In this document: piece by piece, positions 49,301 to 56,318 of the stretch
Layout: every line of letters starts with the position of its first letter
Position numbering within the stretch: position 1 is the stretch's first letter
NCBI GenBank assembly: GCA_965230215.1
Contig: CBDDKN010000001.1
Span: forward strand, 2,170,001-2,234,000
Source: RFSX01 sp965230215
Lineage (GTDB): Bacteria > Bacteroidota > Bacteroidia > Chitinophagales > Saprospiraceae
DNA: 64,000 bases
Direction of reading: 5' to 3'
Notes under the pieces: generated by a model
Databases searched by the model: none
What the model was told of the DNA's origin: nothing
The model's input: the letters and a program-made list of their open reading frames with translations, nothing else
Position numbers and translations under genes: made by a program

Positions 49301-51522
49301 TTCTGTGTGATGCTATATTGTGTTGAACCGACAGTTATTGATCCAGTCATTGGGTCATAACTATCACCACAGAATACAACATAATAATTCAATCCCTTTT
49401 CTACCCTATCATAACCAACTTCCCAGTTTTGACCGGCAGTATTTTCATTGGTAAAATAATATTCTCCATTTGCATCAGTCATCGTAGAAGCCAATAACTC
49501 AGGATTCGAACCGTTACTTGGATTGGAATAAAGCTTAACCGAAAGATTTGGAACTGGAAGCTCATCTGCTTCTTGTATACCATTTCCATTTGCATCAACC
49601 CAAACCAAATTACCAATTTGTATCGGTGCCTCCTCACAGATCAACTCTACCTCTCCAAGACCATATGCCTTTCCAAATTGTGCCGTAGCACCAGTCAGTA
49701 CAGTCAATGCTTTATCAAGATCCTTACCTGAAGTTGAAAGATCAAACCAGTCAACGCCATTAGAAAATGCATTGGACCTAGGGTCCATTGAACATACAAT
49801 CAATTGTTGAGCACCATAATGGACTGCAAGTCCACCCATGGCAGTTTCCTCATGATAATAACCTCCTGAGATATAATCATCATCTGAAAAATATACCTCA
49901 CCAGATCCATAACTGTTTGTATTATCTACAAAGTTGTTTTCATCAATTGTCCATCCTGAACCGTTAAATTCAGCCAGCAACAAATCGCCAAAGGCATCAC
50001 TTATCTTTAAGTCAAATGGACTGCTTGGTTCTGGAGAATTATATCCCCCTTGATCGCCCCATCTATCTCTTAAACCTAATAGCATGTTTCCATCACGATC
50101 AAATTCAATATCAGCCAATATTGGTTGTGGGTAACCCAATTCACCAAAACCACTAACTGTAGGTGATGGAAATACATTCGTGTTTGTCCAGCCCTGCCAA
50201 TCAGCTGGACCATAACAAGTGGAGCCACCACCAAAACCACAACCACGTCTGTACGTAAGGTCCACTTCTAATTCCTTTACAAAAGCAGGTGAATCAAGAT
50301 CATAACTGTAAACCAAAGCTCTAAGGGGCCCCGATGATTGTCCATTACATATCAAACCGACGTACAAAACATTACGTCTAATCTTTAATGCAAATGGTAT
50401 CAATTCTTCATTCTGCACTCCTGCAGGTATTCCTGGCAAAGGATTCATTGCATCTGCCAACGGAATGACTGTTACTTCTGAACTGTTAGTGGGAGCTATT
50501 GGATTTTCTGGATCTGAACCTAGTGGAATATTATAAAGTGACCTGTCATTTAAATTGACAGCCCACAAATTCAAACCATCATTTGTAATATCTAAATCTC
50601 CAAAGGCCTCTCGACCTACTTTATCAAATGCATTAGAGTCACGATAATCACTTCCAAATAAAGTGAAATCATGAGAATCTGTTCCTGCAACAGGTGAGGC
50701 AAAGAGATCGTTTATATCTATAAATAGACTTCCTGAAAGATTATTGTCAGAGGGGTTATCTATTATATAAATTGCACCTGGACCATCCGGACCATATCCG
50801 GTGAATCGTTTCATAAATGCAGATGCAAACAATGATCCGGCTTGCTTAGAATAAGCAAGTCCATATGTAGTACCAATCTTTTGAGCATCAGACTCATGCT
50901 TTACAAGACCAATATCTGCATTTTCATTTCCTGCAGGTGTAACATCAACAGGTATAGAGATTAACACATCTTCAGAACCTGTATTAGGCCCCTCTACAAA
51001 ACAGCTAATGGCAAGGCTCGCATCTTCTTGACAATATACTTCTGCCTCCATTATACCCAAGTTAACATCACAATCCGAAACAGATATGTATCTGGTTTCA
51101 GTTTTATTATCTGGTCCATTAATGGATAAAGAGTATGGACTTGGAATATCACTGAACTCGACACGGTAGTTTTCGCCAGACCCAAAAGTTATCGATGGGC
51201 TGGAAAATTCATAATCACCATTACCATCAGTCATGACGGTTTCAATCAATTCAGAATCACCTCCACCATCTACACTGAAAATCTGAACCTTAATATTCGA
51301 AAATGCATTTTCAGAATTTCCATCGTCAGTTCCATCGGTATCGAAATCTATAAACACAGATCCACCAATAGAGCCCGAAGGGCATGGAGCAAAATTATTT
51401 TCCGATTCTTCTATTACCTCAGAAGAATTTTCAATTGTCGCAAGATTGCTGACAAATGTAGAGGATAGCAATACACCAATTACTGCGATTGCAAGTTTTA
51501 GTTTGTTAACAGGATTAACCAT
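40396..51522 (-). CDS. DUF11/dockerin surface protein with T9SS sorting domain
   Basis: A 3708-residue secreted protein, probably a cell-surface adhesin. An N-terminal hydrophobic segment (LAIAVIGVLLSSTFV) fits a signal peptide. SdrD-B-like modules lie at about 48-150 and 634-790 (GNLVWVDANGNGIQEADE). Ig/PKD-like modules with GGTWSGTGI follow at about 795-1217. Seven DUF11 modules at about 1227-2400 each begin like DLAL and are joined by very acidic linkers ending DEDDHDP. A Cys-rich region (about 2407-3330) with HYR-like modules matches the gene at 52879-56013. A dockerin-like pair follows at about 3361-3417 (GVSTLDIILIQRHILG; AADIDNNQKVSASDL), then a cohesin-like beta domain (about 3480-3600). 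The C-terminal ~80 residues from QPNPWVESAEI are a type A T9SS sorting domain. It has its own terminator. No strong Shine-Dalgarno precedes the ATG. Domain names rest on motif recognition. Confidence 0.93.
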   Translation of the reverse strand: MVNPVNKLKLAIAVIGVLLSSTFVSNLATIENSSEVIEESENNFAPCPSGSIGGSVFIDFDTDGTDDGNSENAFSNIKVQIFSVDGGGDSELIETVMTDGNGDYEFSSPSITFGSGENYRVEFSDIPSPYSLSINGPDNKTETRYISVSDCDVNLGIMEAEVYCQEDASLAISCFVEGPNTGSEDVLISIPVDVTPAGNENADIGLVKHESDAQKIGTTYGLAYSKQAGSLFASAFMKRFTGYGPDGPGAIYIIDNPSDNNLSGSLFIDINDLFASPVAGTDSHDFTLFGSDYRDSNAFDKVGREAFGDLDITNDGLNLWAVNLNDRSLYNIPLGSDPENPIAPTNSSEVTVIPLADAMNPLPGIPAGVQNEELIPFALKIRRNVLYVGLICNGQSSGPLRALVYSYDLDSPAFVKELEVDLTYRRGCGFGGGSTCYGPADWQGWTNTNVFPSPTVSGFGELGYPQPILADIEFDRDGNMLLGLRDRWGDQGGYNSPEPSSPFDLKISDAFGDLLLAEFNGSGWTIDENNFVDNTNSYGSGEVYFSDDDYISGGYYHEETAMGGLAVHYGAQQLIVCSMDPRSNAFSNGVDWFDLSTSGKDLDKALTVLTGATAQFGKAYGLGEVELICEEAPIQIGNLVWVDANGNGIQEADELPVPNLSVKLYSNPSNGSNPELLASTMTDANGEYYFTNENTAGQNWEVGYDRVEKGLNYYVVFCGDSYDPMTGSITVGSTQYSITQKDMGDGMSDNPDFNDSDVENITIQSVGDMPAIAITANETNNTFDMGVFECTLTAGISDPGDICVDGGSLNFTGTGMPAGGTGYFTTTALSGLTDNGNGTASLDASMAGVGDWAVSYIYQDALGCSASATVTVTVNGPPSININGGMAYEDLCVNQGTVNLSALPVGGTWSGTGIVNGATGAFDPAVAGVGMHDITYTLTDLNGCTDFGMTTISVNNLTPDVSLNNSAICSDPVYGSNAIDLVDLIQAGPTTGTWSDTDNTMSLSGSVFTANPGHAGNSYTFTYTIDGEGPVATGCGQRSFTVEVEVEAILDASFTAGLNSGVFCLDEAPVDFSAAIAGGLFAGTGITDNNAGTFDPSVAGVGKHSISYSVVGANGCVYTDDQEVTVNAVTEQVELSNSSVCAEASYGVNSIDLQSLIVSGPTDGNWSDTDGSGGLTGSVFEANASHRGNTYTFSYTVDGEGPNGTSCADNSFDLEITVNDCRYDLALRKTVSPAGPYKYGDTLTYSIEVFNQLGQTVSNVEVADLIPCGLEFVETPNIGWAYDSGVARTTITEQIAEGESVTKDLKLVVQRCQTPGSLNYLNTAEITSFKDKDGNDPGAPDVDSTPDDNFANDVLEDDEIDNNNGDEDDHDVEDIEICDLALINKLAEPVGGVKIGQMVKMSVLIYNQGNVTSNGVLVDYTIPKGFKYLDQNNSLSPAWTKASESLAQIETNRVLQPGERDSICIYLEVANVSQDESSYDAWTTMAEITAIKDVQNALKYVDADSTPDSDPTNDSGGNPDDETDDVIDGKGTGDPEDEDEDKNPELDEDDHDPAKIEVCDIATIIYTNDTDIKRYGDIVQFKVDIVNQGNGDLSNILLSERYNGGFKFVDNTSNSTYGWYEVEAGRLNLLFDEVLTPGESRTLCLDMELVPTKDASEDTWTQIIEVERFESVDNPGVSKSDIDSTPDSDPENDSGGNTDDDTDNEVDGKGTGDPEDENEDRDPELDEDDHDPVKYKVYDLALYMQIDSMPPVLPVVPGDIMKFIVVVENQGNIDASQVELSNYVMSENLFLETQSKDLGWTEINDELHKYTINKTISPGGIDTTCIYLEVVAGAMSDIISWSEISDSYELQDDCYDIDSTPNDDPSDDIGGGVNSEEDDHIDDDGTDYNNDGIFDEDDHDPSMISVQDLALIVWADQKEPVKSGQDVKFRIRVSNQGNITNKEILLTNYIPQGFELSGADDNGWVDAGLNKVEKVLDGTLAMDEEVETCIILSVKEGVNASQLINYAEISSSKDLNDRVLDNLDIDSYYDSTLENDTGGEPSDPIDCDNNPTIIGDDNYVSGSGKNGEDEDDHDPAWVPVIDLASIIFTEHTQPLIPGDEIKFYVDLYNQGNMALKDIDLNIFMPEGFTLSENDDNGWLIQGDGNLEKTIGDAIHPNEKTQYCLVLTVEPDFTFTDLIPFVEIANMSDTLGNNRKLFDLDSDPDSNFGNDVGGIPLTETDDQIDGNGLLGSDEDDHDPVIPPVMDLAIKIVNNDLTPKFPGDLVKFDIIVYNQGSLTPSVFDITNYVPEGLVYNQIPENTGWVVVDGNPEYIYADVLLPLTSDTLCIYLSVDEDANPNNVVDMVEISRIIDAGGADVSDLDIDSVADSSNDNDKGNDLYSEEDDKIDENGRSGFDEDDHDQAFVLICQGMKCIGDVNLSLDENCYIRLTPAMFLEGDLFPDDFYTFTIKDEFGNSVVVEGFDLDDVGNTYSLTVYNNVCQNSCWLDVTVEYKLPPQLDCPDDLTISCGGFDVLGLPPAVASCGGLDFTVTLHNETRERLDCDPDYTHRIVRTYRATDEMGNFDECSHEILLERVDLSNIMFPENRTVAGGNPISCGDDTYIFDENGIPIPWLYSSITGSGSGFVGSGTSGVPFICDPSITDGVFCPLTGSGSGAPLIPMGGATDITFEGEVIVIPGEVNQVCNSVVLYTDIELPQVGCIRKVMRTWEVREWWCNGENTTGAVQLIEIVDDEAPEFVCPQDMTITTNDFCAAAVELPGITAFDECDGGIIVAIDYPKGYLNSNGGIVDLDVGINTISYIVSDSCYNSSSCSLNVTVRDDTEPVTICEQTTVVSISQNGQTLVYAESFDDGSWDECGLDGFAVRRMDTLCVAADTLFDESVSFCCADAGSEVMVVFRAYDLGGNYNECMVTVEVQDKDIPQLSCPSDVTIDCRDAYDLNNLGLVFGEADVDDNCAAQQVVQEIVTADVNQCGIGEIVRAFELRSQDSTILYRSCKQHITIVNYTPFVESNIQWPLNYDTTGVCRYDIGPDELPELYAYPQFLAGDDECSLLGWDYEDRIFETRDGLGECAYIERTWSVINWCSEINGSFEVFTIPQPQIIEIYNNVYPQIVAQGDTIIESFNIDCESGQFELTREGTDDCDSLYWSYEVRDDQDFLVAVGSSATYSDTLVNGDYTILWTVSDLCGNIATDEQALTVINKKTPIPICINGFSVSIEAVDNGNGIEYEAELWASDFDGGSYHPCGNPITLSMSSDTMVKNIVFDCEDVGIQPVQMWVTDRLTGEQDFCMTMVEVLDNPDCPVMMSLVDVTGDIYTEELEEISGVEVTLEGSEFEMMTEESGAYAFGDMPMGGDYAVVPNKDGDDLNGVSTLDIILIQRHILGIESLDSPYKLIAADIDNNQKVSASDLIELRKLILGVYESYPDNTSWRFVDALHDFTDVYDPWAQAFPEQYVIEKLSTDMAIDFVGVKVGDVNSNVDTSFGKSNSDQGDSSTKQLNFVYDTEFENNGIIVYHISALNYENIMGWQGTFEFGSNIKELSIISDALDISDENYSNLSIEDGVASISYNDFDAKTIKDNEILFSVIVVPFDRNGHDLNLEVVSDITKAEAYKRDGEVIGISMKESLGADIELISIQPNPWVESAEIMYRVSESMEVVWEFYNVNGQLLHSEKLLVQEGNNTLELMSDSFDSNGVIYGRMITREKTHDFKMILIK
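44300..47870 (-). repeat. Seven DUF11 modules with acidic linkers
   Basis: Within the 3708-residue gene, seven units of about 150-180 codons start near 47840, 47390, 46850, 46310, 45805, 45270 and 44780. Each has a DUF11-like core (D-L/I-A, then NQGN, then a VP/IPxGF-like segment) and ends in an Asp/Glu-rich linker such as DSTPDSDPENDSGG and DEDDHDP. Unlike the HYR array, these units are well diverged from each other. Confidence 0.85.
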
Positions 51523-51675
51523 TTACAATTCATTTTATAATATAAAATCAGCTATTATCACTCAGATTGTTATATAGGTGTCAATACTAAAATTTCACTT
51601 CAGTAGGGCGGGTGTCCAATTATATAAATACGATTTACTTATTGCGAATTTGCATAAGACATGATAACTAACTTA

Positions 51676-51725
51676 TCGTTAGCATATTCTTACTACATAT
51701 TCAAAATAAATCTGAAAGGTCCTAT
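51676..51725 (-). promoter_or_regulatory. Upstream element shared with the paralog's leader
   Basis: TCGTTAGCATATTCTTACT (51676-51694, plus strand) closely matches TCGTTACATATTCTTACT at 56084-56101 upstream of the paralogous gene. AGGTCCTAT at about 51717 also recurs at 56211. The spacing between the two pieces differs. A weak TTTATTTG element is at 51727-51734. This may be a common regulatory site or a remnant of the gene duplication. The rest of 51523-51949 holds no gene I can support. Confidence 0.4.
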
Positions 51726-51949
51726 TCAAATAAACTCACATACTCGTAGCAGATGAATCTTATATCTATTAAGAGACAACATGCTTAGTGCATGACATAA
51801 GTTTACTATGGTACAAAAAGTACCGAATCGGATTTTGGGGAAAAGAAACAGAAGGGAATAATCAAGAGGACTTTAACACTCTTAAAACTCCATAACCTGT
51901 TTATTACTGTAAATATACATATTATAATTTTATTTAATATGTTTTTTTC

Positions 51950-51987
51950 AAAAAAAATAAGGGCATGTGAAAAAAAATCACATACCC
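51950..51987 (-). terminator. Rho-independent terminator after the split T9SS gene
   Basis: On the minus strand, GGGTATGTGA and TCACATGCCC form a 10-bp stem (one G-U pair) around a T-rich loop, followed by TTATTTTTTTT. It starts about 24 bases past the stop at 52011. Confidence 0.92.
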
Positions 51988-52010
51988 TCTCTTTTGTTGA
52001 CTACAAACTA

Positions 52011-52904
52011 TTACTTCAATATTATCATCTTAGTCTCTTGTACACCATCCTTACTATATAGTTTGGCGAAATATAAACCAGACTCAGGAATCATTGTCCT
52101 ATCCAGTCTATATCGATTCAGTCCTTCATCAGCTAGATATTCATCAGTATATATCAATTGCCCAGAAGTGCTATAAATCTCGAGAAGTACATTTCCTTTG
52201 CTTCTCAATTCATATAAGAGTTCAGCGTCTCCTACCCAAGGGTTAGGTGATAAGCTTATCTCACTATTGACAGATAAAACATTACTATCTTTTACTGTAT
52301 TAATAGTTATTTTAGAAATCATCTTATCATCACTGTATGCTTCAGAGGCAAAAAATATCTCTGTACCTGATTCGAATAAATCATCTGTGTGAATATCTGC
52401 AAGTGCAGTATACTCAATTGTAAATAAGACTTTATCATCAGCATCAATTGGAGTTACACTGTTGTAACTCAATTTAATTTTGCCATCTTCAGAATTAATA
52501 AGGTTTACATTCCTATCAATTTCCATATCCAATAGATCTGAATAAACATTACTGATATATCCTTTCTCTGCTTCATATTGAAGTAGCAACTGCCATCCAA
52601 TTATATTCGCATAATCAGAACTTCTAACTGGAATAAGAACAGTTTCCCCTTTTGATATTTTAATTTCAGGAATTTCAAATGCCATCGTTTGACTAGATCG
52701 CTGATCTATCTGAGCAGATCCTATACCTGCATTTTCGTTTACATCACCCAACTTCATACCTATGAAATCTACTTGCATCGGACCAGATAAGTAATCTATG
52801 TCATAACTATCCGGCAATAAATTACTCCAAGGTTCGAATTGGTCAAGGAAACTAAAATTCGCATCTACAAATCGCCAACTATCCTGCATAGGTAAGATCT
52901 TCAT
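52011..52904 (-). CDS. C-terminal fragment of frameshifted T9SS protein (cohesin-like plus sorting domain)
   Basis: A 297-codon frame that begins as the upstream frame (52879-56013) ends, with a 26-bp overlap in a different frame. From residue 5 on (PMQDSWRFVDANF) it aligns with the 3708-residue protein just after its dockerin (YPDNTSWRFVDAL), with a similar follow-on (VDFIGMKLGDVN versus VDFVGVKVGDVN). It then has a cohesin-like beta domain and a type A T9SS sorting domain (SLSPNPWVGDAELLYEL, ending KMIILK). It has no signal peptide, so as a free-standing product it could not use T9SS. It is best read as the 3' part of one ~1,333-residue gene. Confidence 0.85.
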   Translation of the reverse strand: MKILPMQDSWRFVDANFSFLDQFEPWSNLLPDSYDIDYLSGPMQVDFIGMKLGDVNENAGIGSAQIDQRSSQTMAFEIPEIKISKGETVLIPVRSSDYANIIGWQLLLQYEAEKGYISNVYSDLLDMEIDRNVNLINSEDGKIKLSYNSVTPIDADDKVLFTIEYTALADIHTDDLFESGTEIFFASEAYSDDKMISKITINTVKDSNVLSVNSEISLSPNPWVGDAELLYELRSKGNVLLEIYSTSGQLIYTDEYLADEGLNRYRLDRTMIPESGLYFAKLYSKDGVQETKMIILK

Positions 52905-55900
52905 AAATTCCTAGTATCAACTTTCTTAAATCAAGAAGATCAGCTGCCGATAACTCACCGTCATCATTAATATCTGCCGCTAGCAATTTATATGGACTAT
53001 CCAATTGCTCCATTCCCAGAATATGCCTTTGAATCAAAATTAAATCAAGTGTACTTACACCATCCAAGTAGTTGATATCCTTTCTAGGGACAACTTCATA
53101 TTTCCCACCTAATGGCATAGCATCAAAGACATATTCACCATTTTGATCAGTGATTACAGGGTTAATATTCTCTCCAAGATTTACTTCAACGCCTTCTATT
53201 GATTCTAATGTTTCGGTAAAAATTGAACCAGATACCACAGCTCTACTGAGTGTATCTTCACATATATCTACATTATTGTTATCAAGTATATCAATAAAGG
53301 TCAAACAATAGTCTTGATATCCCGTAACAACATCTGTTACCCACATCTGCACATCATTTCGTCCGATATCGTCACAGTCAAAAACCATGTTCTTATGAGT
53401 TGTATCACTCGAAAAACTGAAAGTAATCGGATTTCCACATGATGCTATTGATGAACCACTATCAAAGTCTGAAGCCCACAATTCTACCATTTCTGTTTCT
53501 ATAACTCCGTCGCTGTCCAGATCCATTCCTACAAGACTTGCAGACAAGCCATTCAAACATACAGGAGTTGGTGCTTTGATATTCACCATAGATAGATGCT
53601 GGATGTCAGTATCAAAATTACCACACCCATCCTGTACAGTCCACTCAACTGTAAAGTCACCTACTGGCAAGTATACCTCAAGTGTGTCAGACAGTCCGTA
53701 GGCAAGTGTATCGCCAAGACTATTTGTCAAAACATGATACCATCCCAGGAATTCACAATCATCGGTTGCTGTCCTAATCACAGTTACTGAATCACCTTCA
53801 CAGTTTACATCCAAACTTTCAAAAGCCAAATCATCCTGAGGATCAATAACTGGTGCTGTTGTGTTAAATATTTCAATCAACTGAGGTTTAGGGATTGTCC
53901 AGGTTTCAAATTCACCATTTACAGATCCACACCAGTTGATTACAGTCCATGTTCTCTTTATGTGAGCACAACCATTACCGGATTGGAATATTTGATCATC
54001 ATACTGGTATCCTAATAGCGCACATTGATCCTGTCCACTGAATGTTGGATAATTGTATAAGTCTGGCAAATCTTCCGGATCGATATTTTCTATTTCACAA
54101 ACAGCCTCAGCTACATAATCTAATGGCCATTGGATATTTGAACCAATAAACGGCTGATAATTCTCTATAGTTATCAACTGCTTGCAATGCGCAAGCTCAA
54201 CACTATCTGAACTCACAACTTCAAATAAACGTGTTATCGTTCCTACACCACATTGATTGACATCATCCAGAACTGTTTCTATTACAATTTGTGTATTCGA
54301 ACAATTATCAGTTATCGTAGGCTCTCCAAAAAATATTCCTAGATTATTGATGTCATATCCATCTTGACATTGAATAGTTTGATCAGGAGGACATGTAATA
54401 CGTGGTGCAATTTTATCCTGCACTTCCACCCTGACCATGCAATCATTATAGTTGTCATTCCAGTCATATGCTCTGAATACCACCATCACTTCATTGCCTA
54501 CATCAGAACAACAGAAACTAATACTCTCTCCAAACAACGTGTCATTGGCTACACATAGGCTATCCATACGTCTGACTTCAAACCTGTCAATACCACAATT
54601 GTCCCATGAACCATTATCAAAAGGTTCAGCAAAAACAAGTGTCTCAGAATCATTGCTAATTGAAACAACTTTATATGTTTCACAAATGGCAACCGGCGCC
54701 TGAAGATCAGATACAGTTACATGGACTTCACAAGTTGATTGATTATAACAACCATCTGAAGCTATGTAAGTAAGTATATTATGTCCATAATCGAGATTCA
54801 CATATCCTCCATTTGACTGTAATGTTCCATTCGGATACTGAACCATCAATTGTGGGTTAGCGCTACAGGCATCATATATATCCACTGGATCCAGATAAAT
54901 ATTAGCTGCACATTCATAATCATTAGATACTGTAAAATCTGAAGGACAAACAAAGCTTGGTGCTTCGTCATCCACAATTGTAATCAATTGGGCAGCACCT
55001 GCGCTTAACTCGGTATGACACCACCATTCTCTAACTTCCCATTGCCTTAGAATTTTTCTTTTACATGGCACATTTGGAATCTCCATGTCGGTATAAGTTA
55101 GAAATGCATTACATAGCAATGTATTGGTATCATCAGTTAGGTGTTCGACTATATATTCTGGGCCATAAGGATCGTCATTTTCAATGATTGCAATGGCACC
55201 CCCTGTAGGAATCAACGGCACCCCACTTAAGTCCATTTCTGTGGGACAATAGAGACCATCATCAACTTCTGAATCACAAATTATTGGTATCCCGTCTGCC
55301 ATTCCTGAACCCATAAGCGGTTGAACGTACCAAGGAATTGGAAATCCATATGCATCAAATCTCATTAGTGAATCAGTACAAGAAATTGTTGCTGGACCTG
55401 GAAAAATAATGTCATCTACATCCAGTCGTCTAATATAAATATCATGGCTACAGAATGACTCATTTCCAAAATCATCAAAAGCCCTGTATGTTCTCGTAAT
55501 TATAGAAGAGAAGTCAGGATCACAATCCAATGTCTGTTTAGTCTGTGAATACAGCACGACATCAAAGTCAGCACATCCCCCATCAGCTTCGGGTAAATCT
55601 AGTAAATTGATTGCTCCACAAGACAAGGTAAGATCATCTGGGCAATTAATTAGTGGTGGATACTTGTATTCGACCAATATTGTACCCCAGCATGAGTTAC
55701 CACACTCATTCTCAATTACCTTGTAGGTCAATGTCTGACCATGATGATCTATATCAACATAAGGTTGGGGTAGTTGATAACCATAAGCATCATATAATTC
55801 TACCGTATAGAAAGAATTACAAAAATACTCAACCCCGACAGCACCCATGGCTGGCGTGATTTCGGTTACACAATCTTGATCCAGTGAAACATTAATTTGG

Positions 55901-56013
55901 CCTATGCATTGTACGGAGCAGTCCGTGTCGCAATTGTTTTGTGCAAACATTGGTAATGCGGCCATCGATAACAAGAGTAGCATGACTCTTGAAAGCCTGA
56001 TAGTCAACTTCAT
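52879..56013 (-). CDS. HYR-like/dockerin secreted protein, frameshifted before its C-terminal domains
   Basis: A 1044-residue frame with a signal peptide (VMLLLLSMAALPMFAQ). It is collinear with residues about 2400-3430 of the 3708-residue protein throughout. Shared signatures include NSCWGTILVEYKYPP against NSCWLDVTVEYKLPP, REWWC, SFCC, INWC and AELWASDFD-type segments. HYR-like modules such as DDEAPSFVCPSDFTV and DKIAPRITCPPDQTI lie at about 345-600. Dockerin-like motifs GVSTLDLILIQRHILG and AADINDDGELSAADLLDL lie near the end. The frame stops at 52879 just after the dockerin because of the frameshift at about 52893; the missing domains continue in 52011-52904. Upstream of the ATG is an AGGATC that could act as a weak ribosome site. 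A Bacteroidota-type promoter lies about 230 bases upstream, giving a long leader. Confidence 0.9.
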   Translation of the reverse strand: MKLTIRLSRVMLLLLSMAALPMFAQNNCDTDCSVQCIGQINVSLDQDCVTEITPAMGAVGVEYFCNSFYTVELYDAYGYQLPQPYVDIDHHGQTLTYKVIENECGNSCWGTILVEYKYPPLINCPDDLTLSCGAINLLDLPEADGGCADFDVVLYSQTKQTLDCDPDFSSIITRTYRAFDDFGNESFCSHDIYIRRLDVDDIIFPGPATISCTDSLMRFDAYGFPIPWYVQPLMGSGMADGIPIICDSEVDDGLYCPTEMDLSGVPLIPTGGAIAIIENDDPYGPEYIVEHLTDDTNTLLCNAFLTYTDMEIPNVPCKRKILRQWEVREWWCHTELSAGAAQLITIVDDEAPSFVCPSDFTVSNDYECAANIYLDPVDIYDACSANPQLMVQYPNGTLQSNGGYVNLDYGHNILTYIASDGCYNQSTCEVHVTVSDLQAPVAICETYKVVSISNDSETLVFAEPFDNGSWDNCGIDRFEVRRMDSLCVANDTLFGESISFCCSDVGNEVMVVFRAYDWNDNYNDCMVRVEVQDKIAPRITCPPDQTIQCQDGYDINNLGIFFGEPTITDNCSNTQIVIETVLDDVNQCGVGTITRLFEVVSSDSVELAHCKQLITIENYQPFIGSNIQWPLDYVAEAVCEIENIDPEDLPDLYNYPTFSGQDQCALLGYQYDDQIFQSGNGCAHIKRTWTVINWCGSVNGEFETWTIPKPQLIEIFNTTAPVIDPQDDLAFESLDVNCEGDSVTVIRTATDDCEFLGWYHVLTNSLGDTLAYGLSDTLEVYLPVGDFTVEWTVQDGCGNFDTDIQHLSMVNIKAPTPVCLNGLSASLVGMDLDSDGVIETEMVELWASDFDSGSSIASCGNPITFSFSSDTTHKNMVFDCDDIGRNDVQMWVTDVVTGYQDYCLTFIDILDNNNVDICEDTLSRAVVSGSIFTETLESIEGVEVNLGENINPVITDQNGEYVFDAMPLGGKYEVVPRKDINYLDGVSTLDLILIQRHILGMEQLDSPYKLLAADINDDGELSAADLLDLRKLILGIYEDLTYAG
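52893..52896 (-). other. One-base frameshift joining the two halves
   Basis: The minus strand reads GAA GAT CTT A CCT ATG CAG. The upstream frame reads E-D-L-T-Y-A-G-stop. Dropping one base at about 52893 gives E-D-L-P-M-Q-D-S-W-R-F-V-D, which matches the paralog (E-S-Y-P-D-N-T-S-W-R-F-V-D). A sequencing error, a true mutation or a +1 translational shift at CTT-A would all fit; the sequence alone cannot decide. Confidence 0.85.
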
Positions 56014-56083
56014 TTTGATCCTAAATTCGTTAGCAATATAAGTTCGGTCAGATTGCAGACTTCAATTGCAATCATGTCCTAAT

Positions 56084-56101
56084 TCGTTACATATTCTTAC
56101 T
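56084..56101 (-). promoter_or_regulatory. Leader element shared with the 3708-residue gene
   Basis: TCGTTACATATTCTTACT (plus strand) differs from the element at 51676-51694 by one missing base. A further TCGTTAGCA sits at 56027-56035, just ahead of the start codon. It lies downstream of the predicted promoter, so it would be in the transcribed leader. Confidence 0.4.
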
Positions 56102-56212
56102 CATTTCGTACACCTGCGCTCAACTAGATCCTTACACTTAGCTCTAAATAATCAGTTTGTAATCCAGCAAACTGATGGTGTAGATCTATCAATTCTATTA
56201 ATGGCATACTAG

Positions 56213-56225
56213 GTCCTATCAGGAC
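56213..56225. promoter_or_regulatory. Perfect inverted repeat in the 5' leader
   Basis: GTCCT-ATC-AGGAC is a perfect 5-bp inverted repeat with a 3-base spacer. It starts about 20 bases downstream of the TATATTTG element of the promoter at 56246-56277. It could be an operator or a short leader hairpin. Confidence 0.35.
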
Positions 56226-56245
56226 AGGTAGGTATATTCTTAGGT

Positions 56246-56277
56246 CAAATATAGGAACATATTATATAAAAAACAAA
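56246..56277 (-). promoter_or_regulatory. Bacteroidota-type promoter for the split T9SS gene
   Basis: On the minus strand, TTTG (56277-56274), a 20-base spacer and TATATTTG (56253-56246) match the -33 TTTG / -7 TAnnTTTG consensus of the Bacteroidota primary sigma factor. Transcription would start near 56239, leaving a leader of about 225 bases. The rest of 56014-56318 is non-coding. Confidence 0.65.
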
Positions 56278-56318
56278 TATGTTTATAATTCTTTTTCAAT
56301 TACTAAGAACACAATTAT

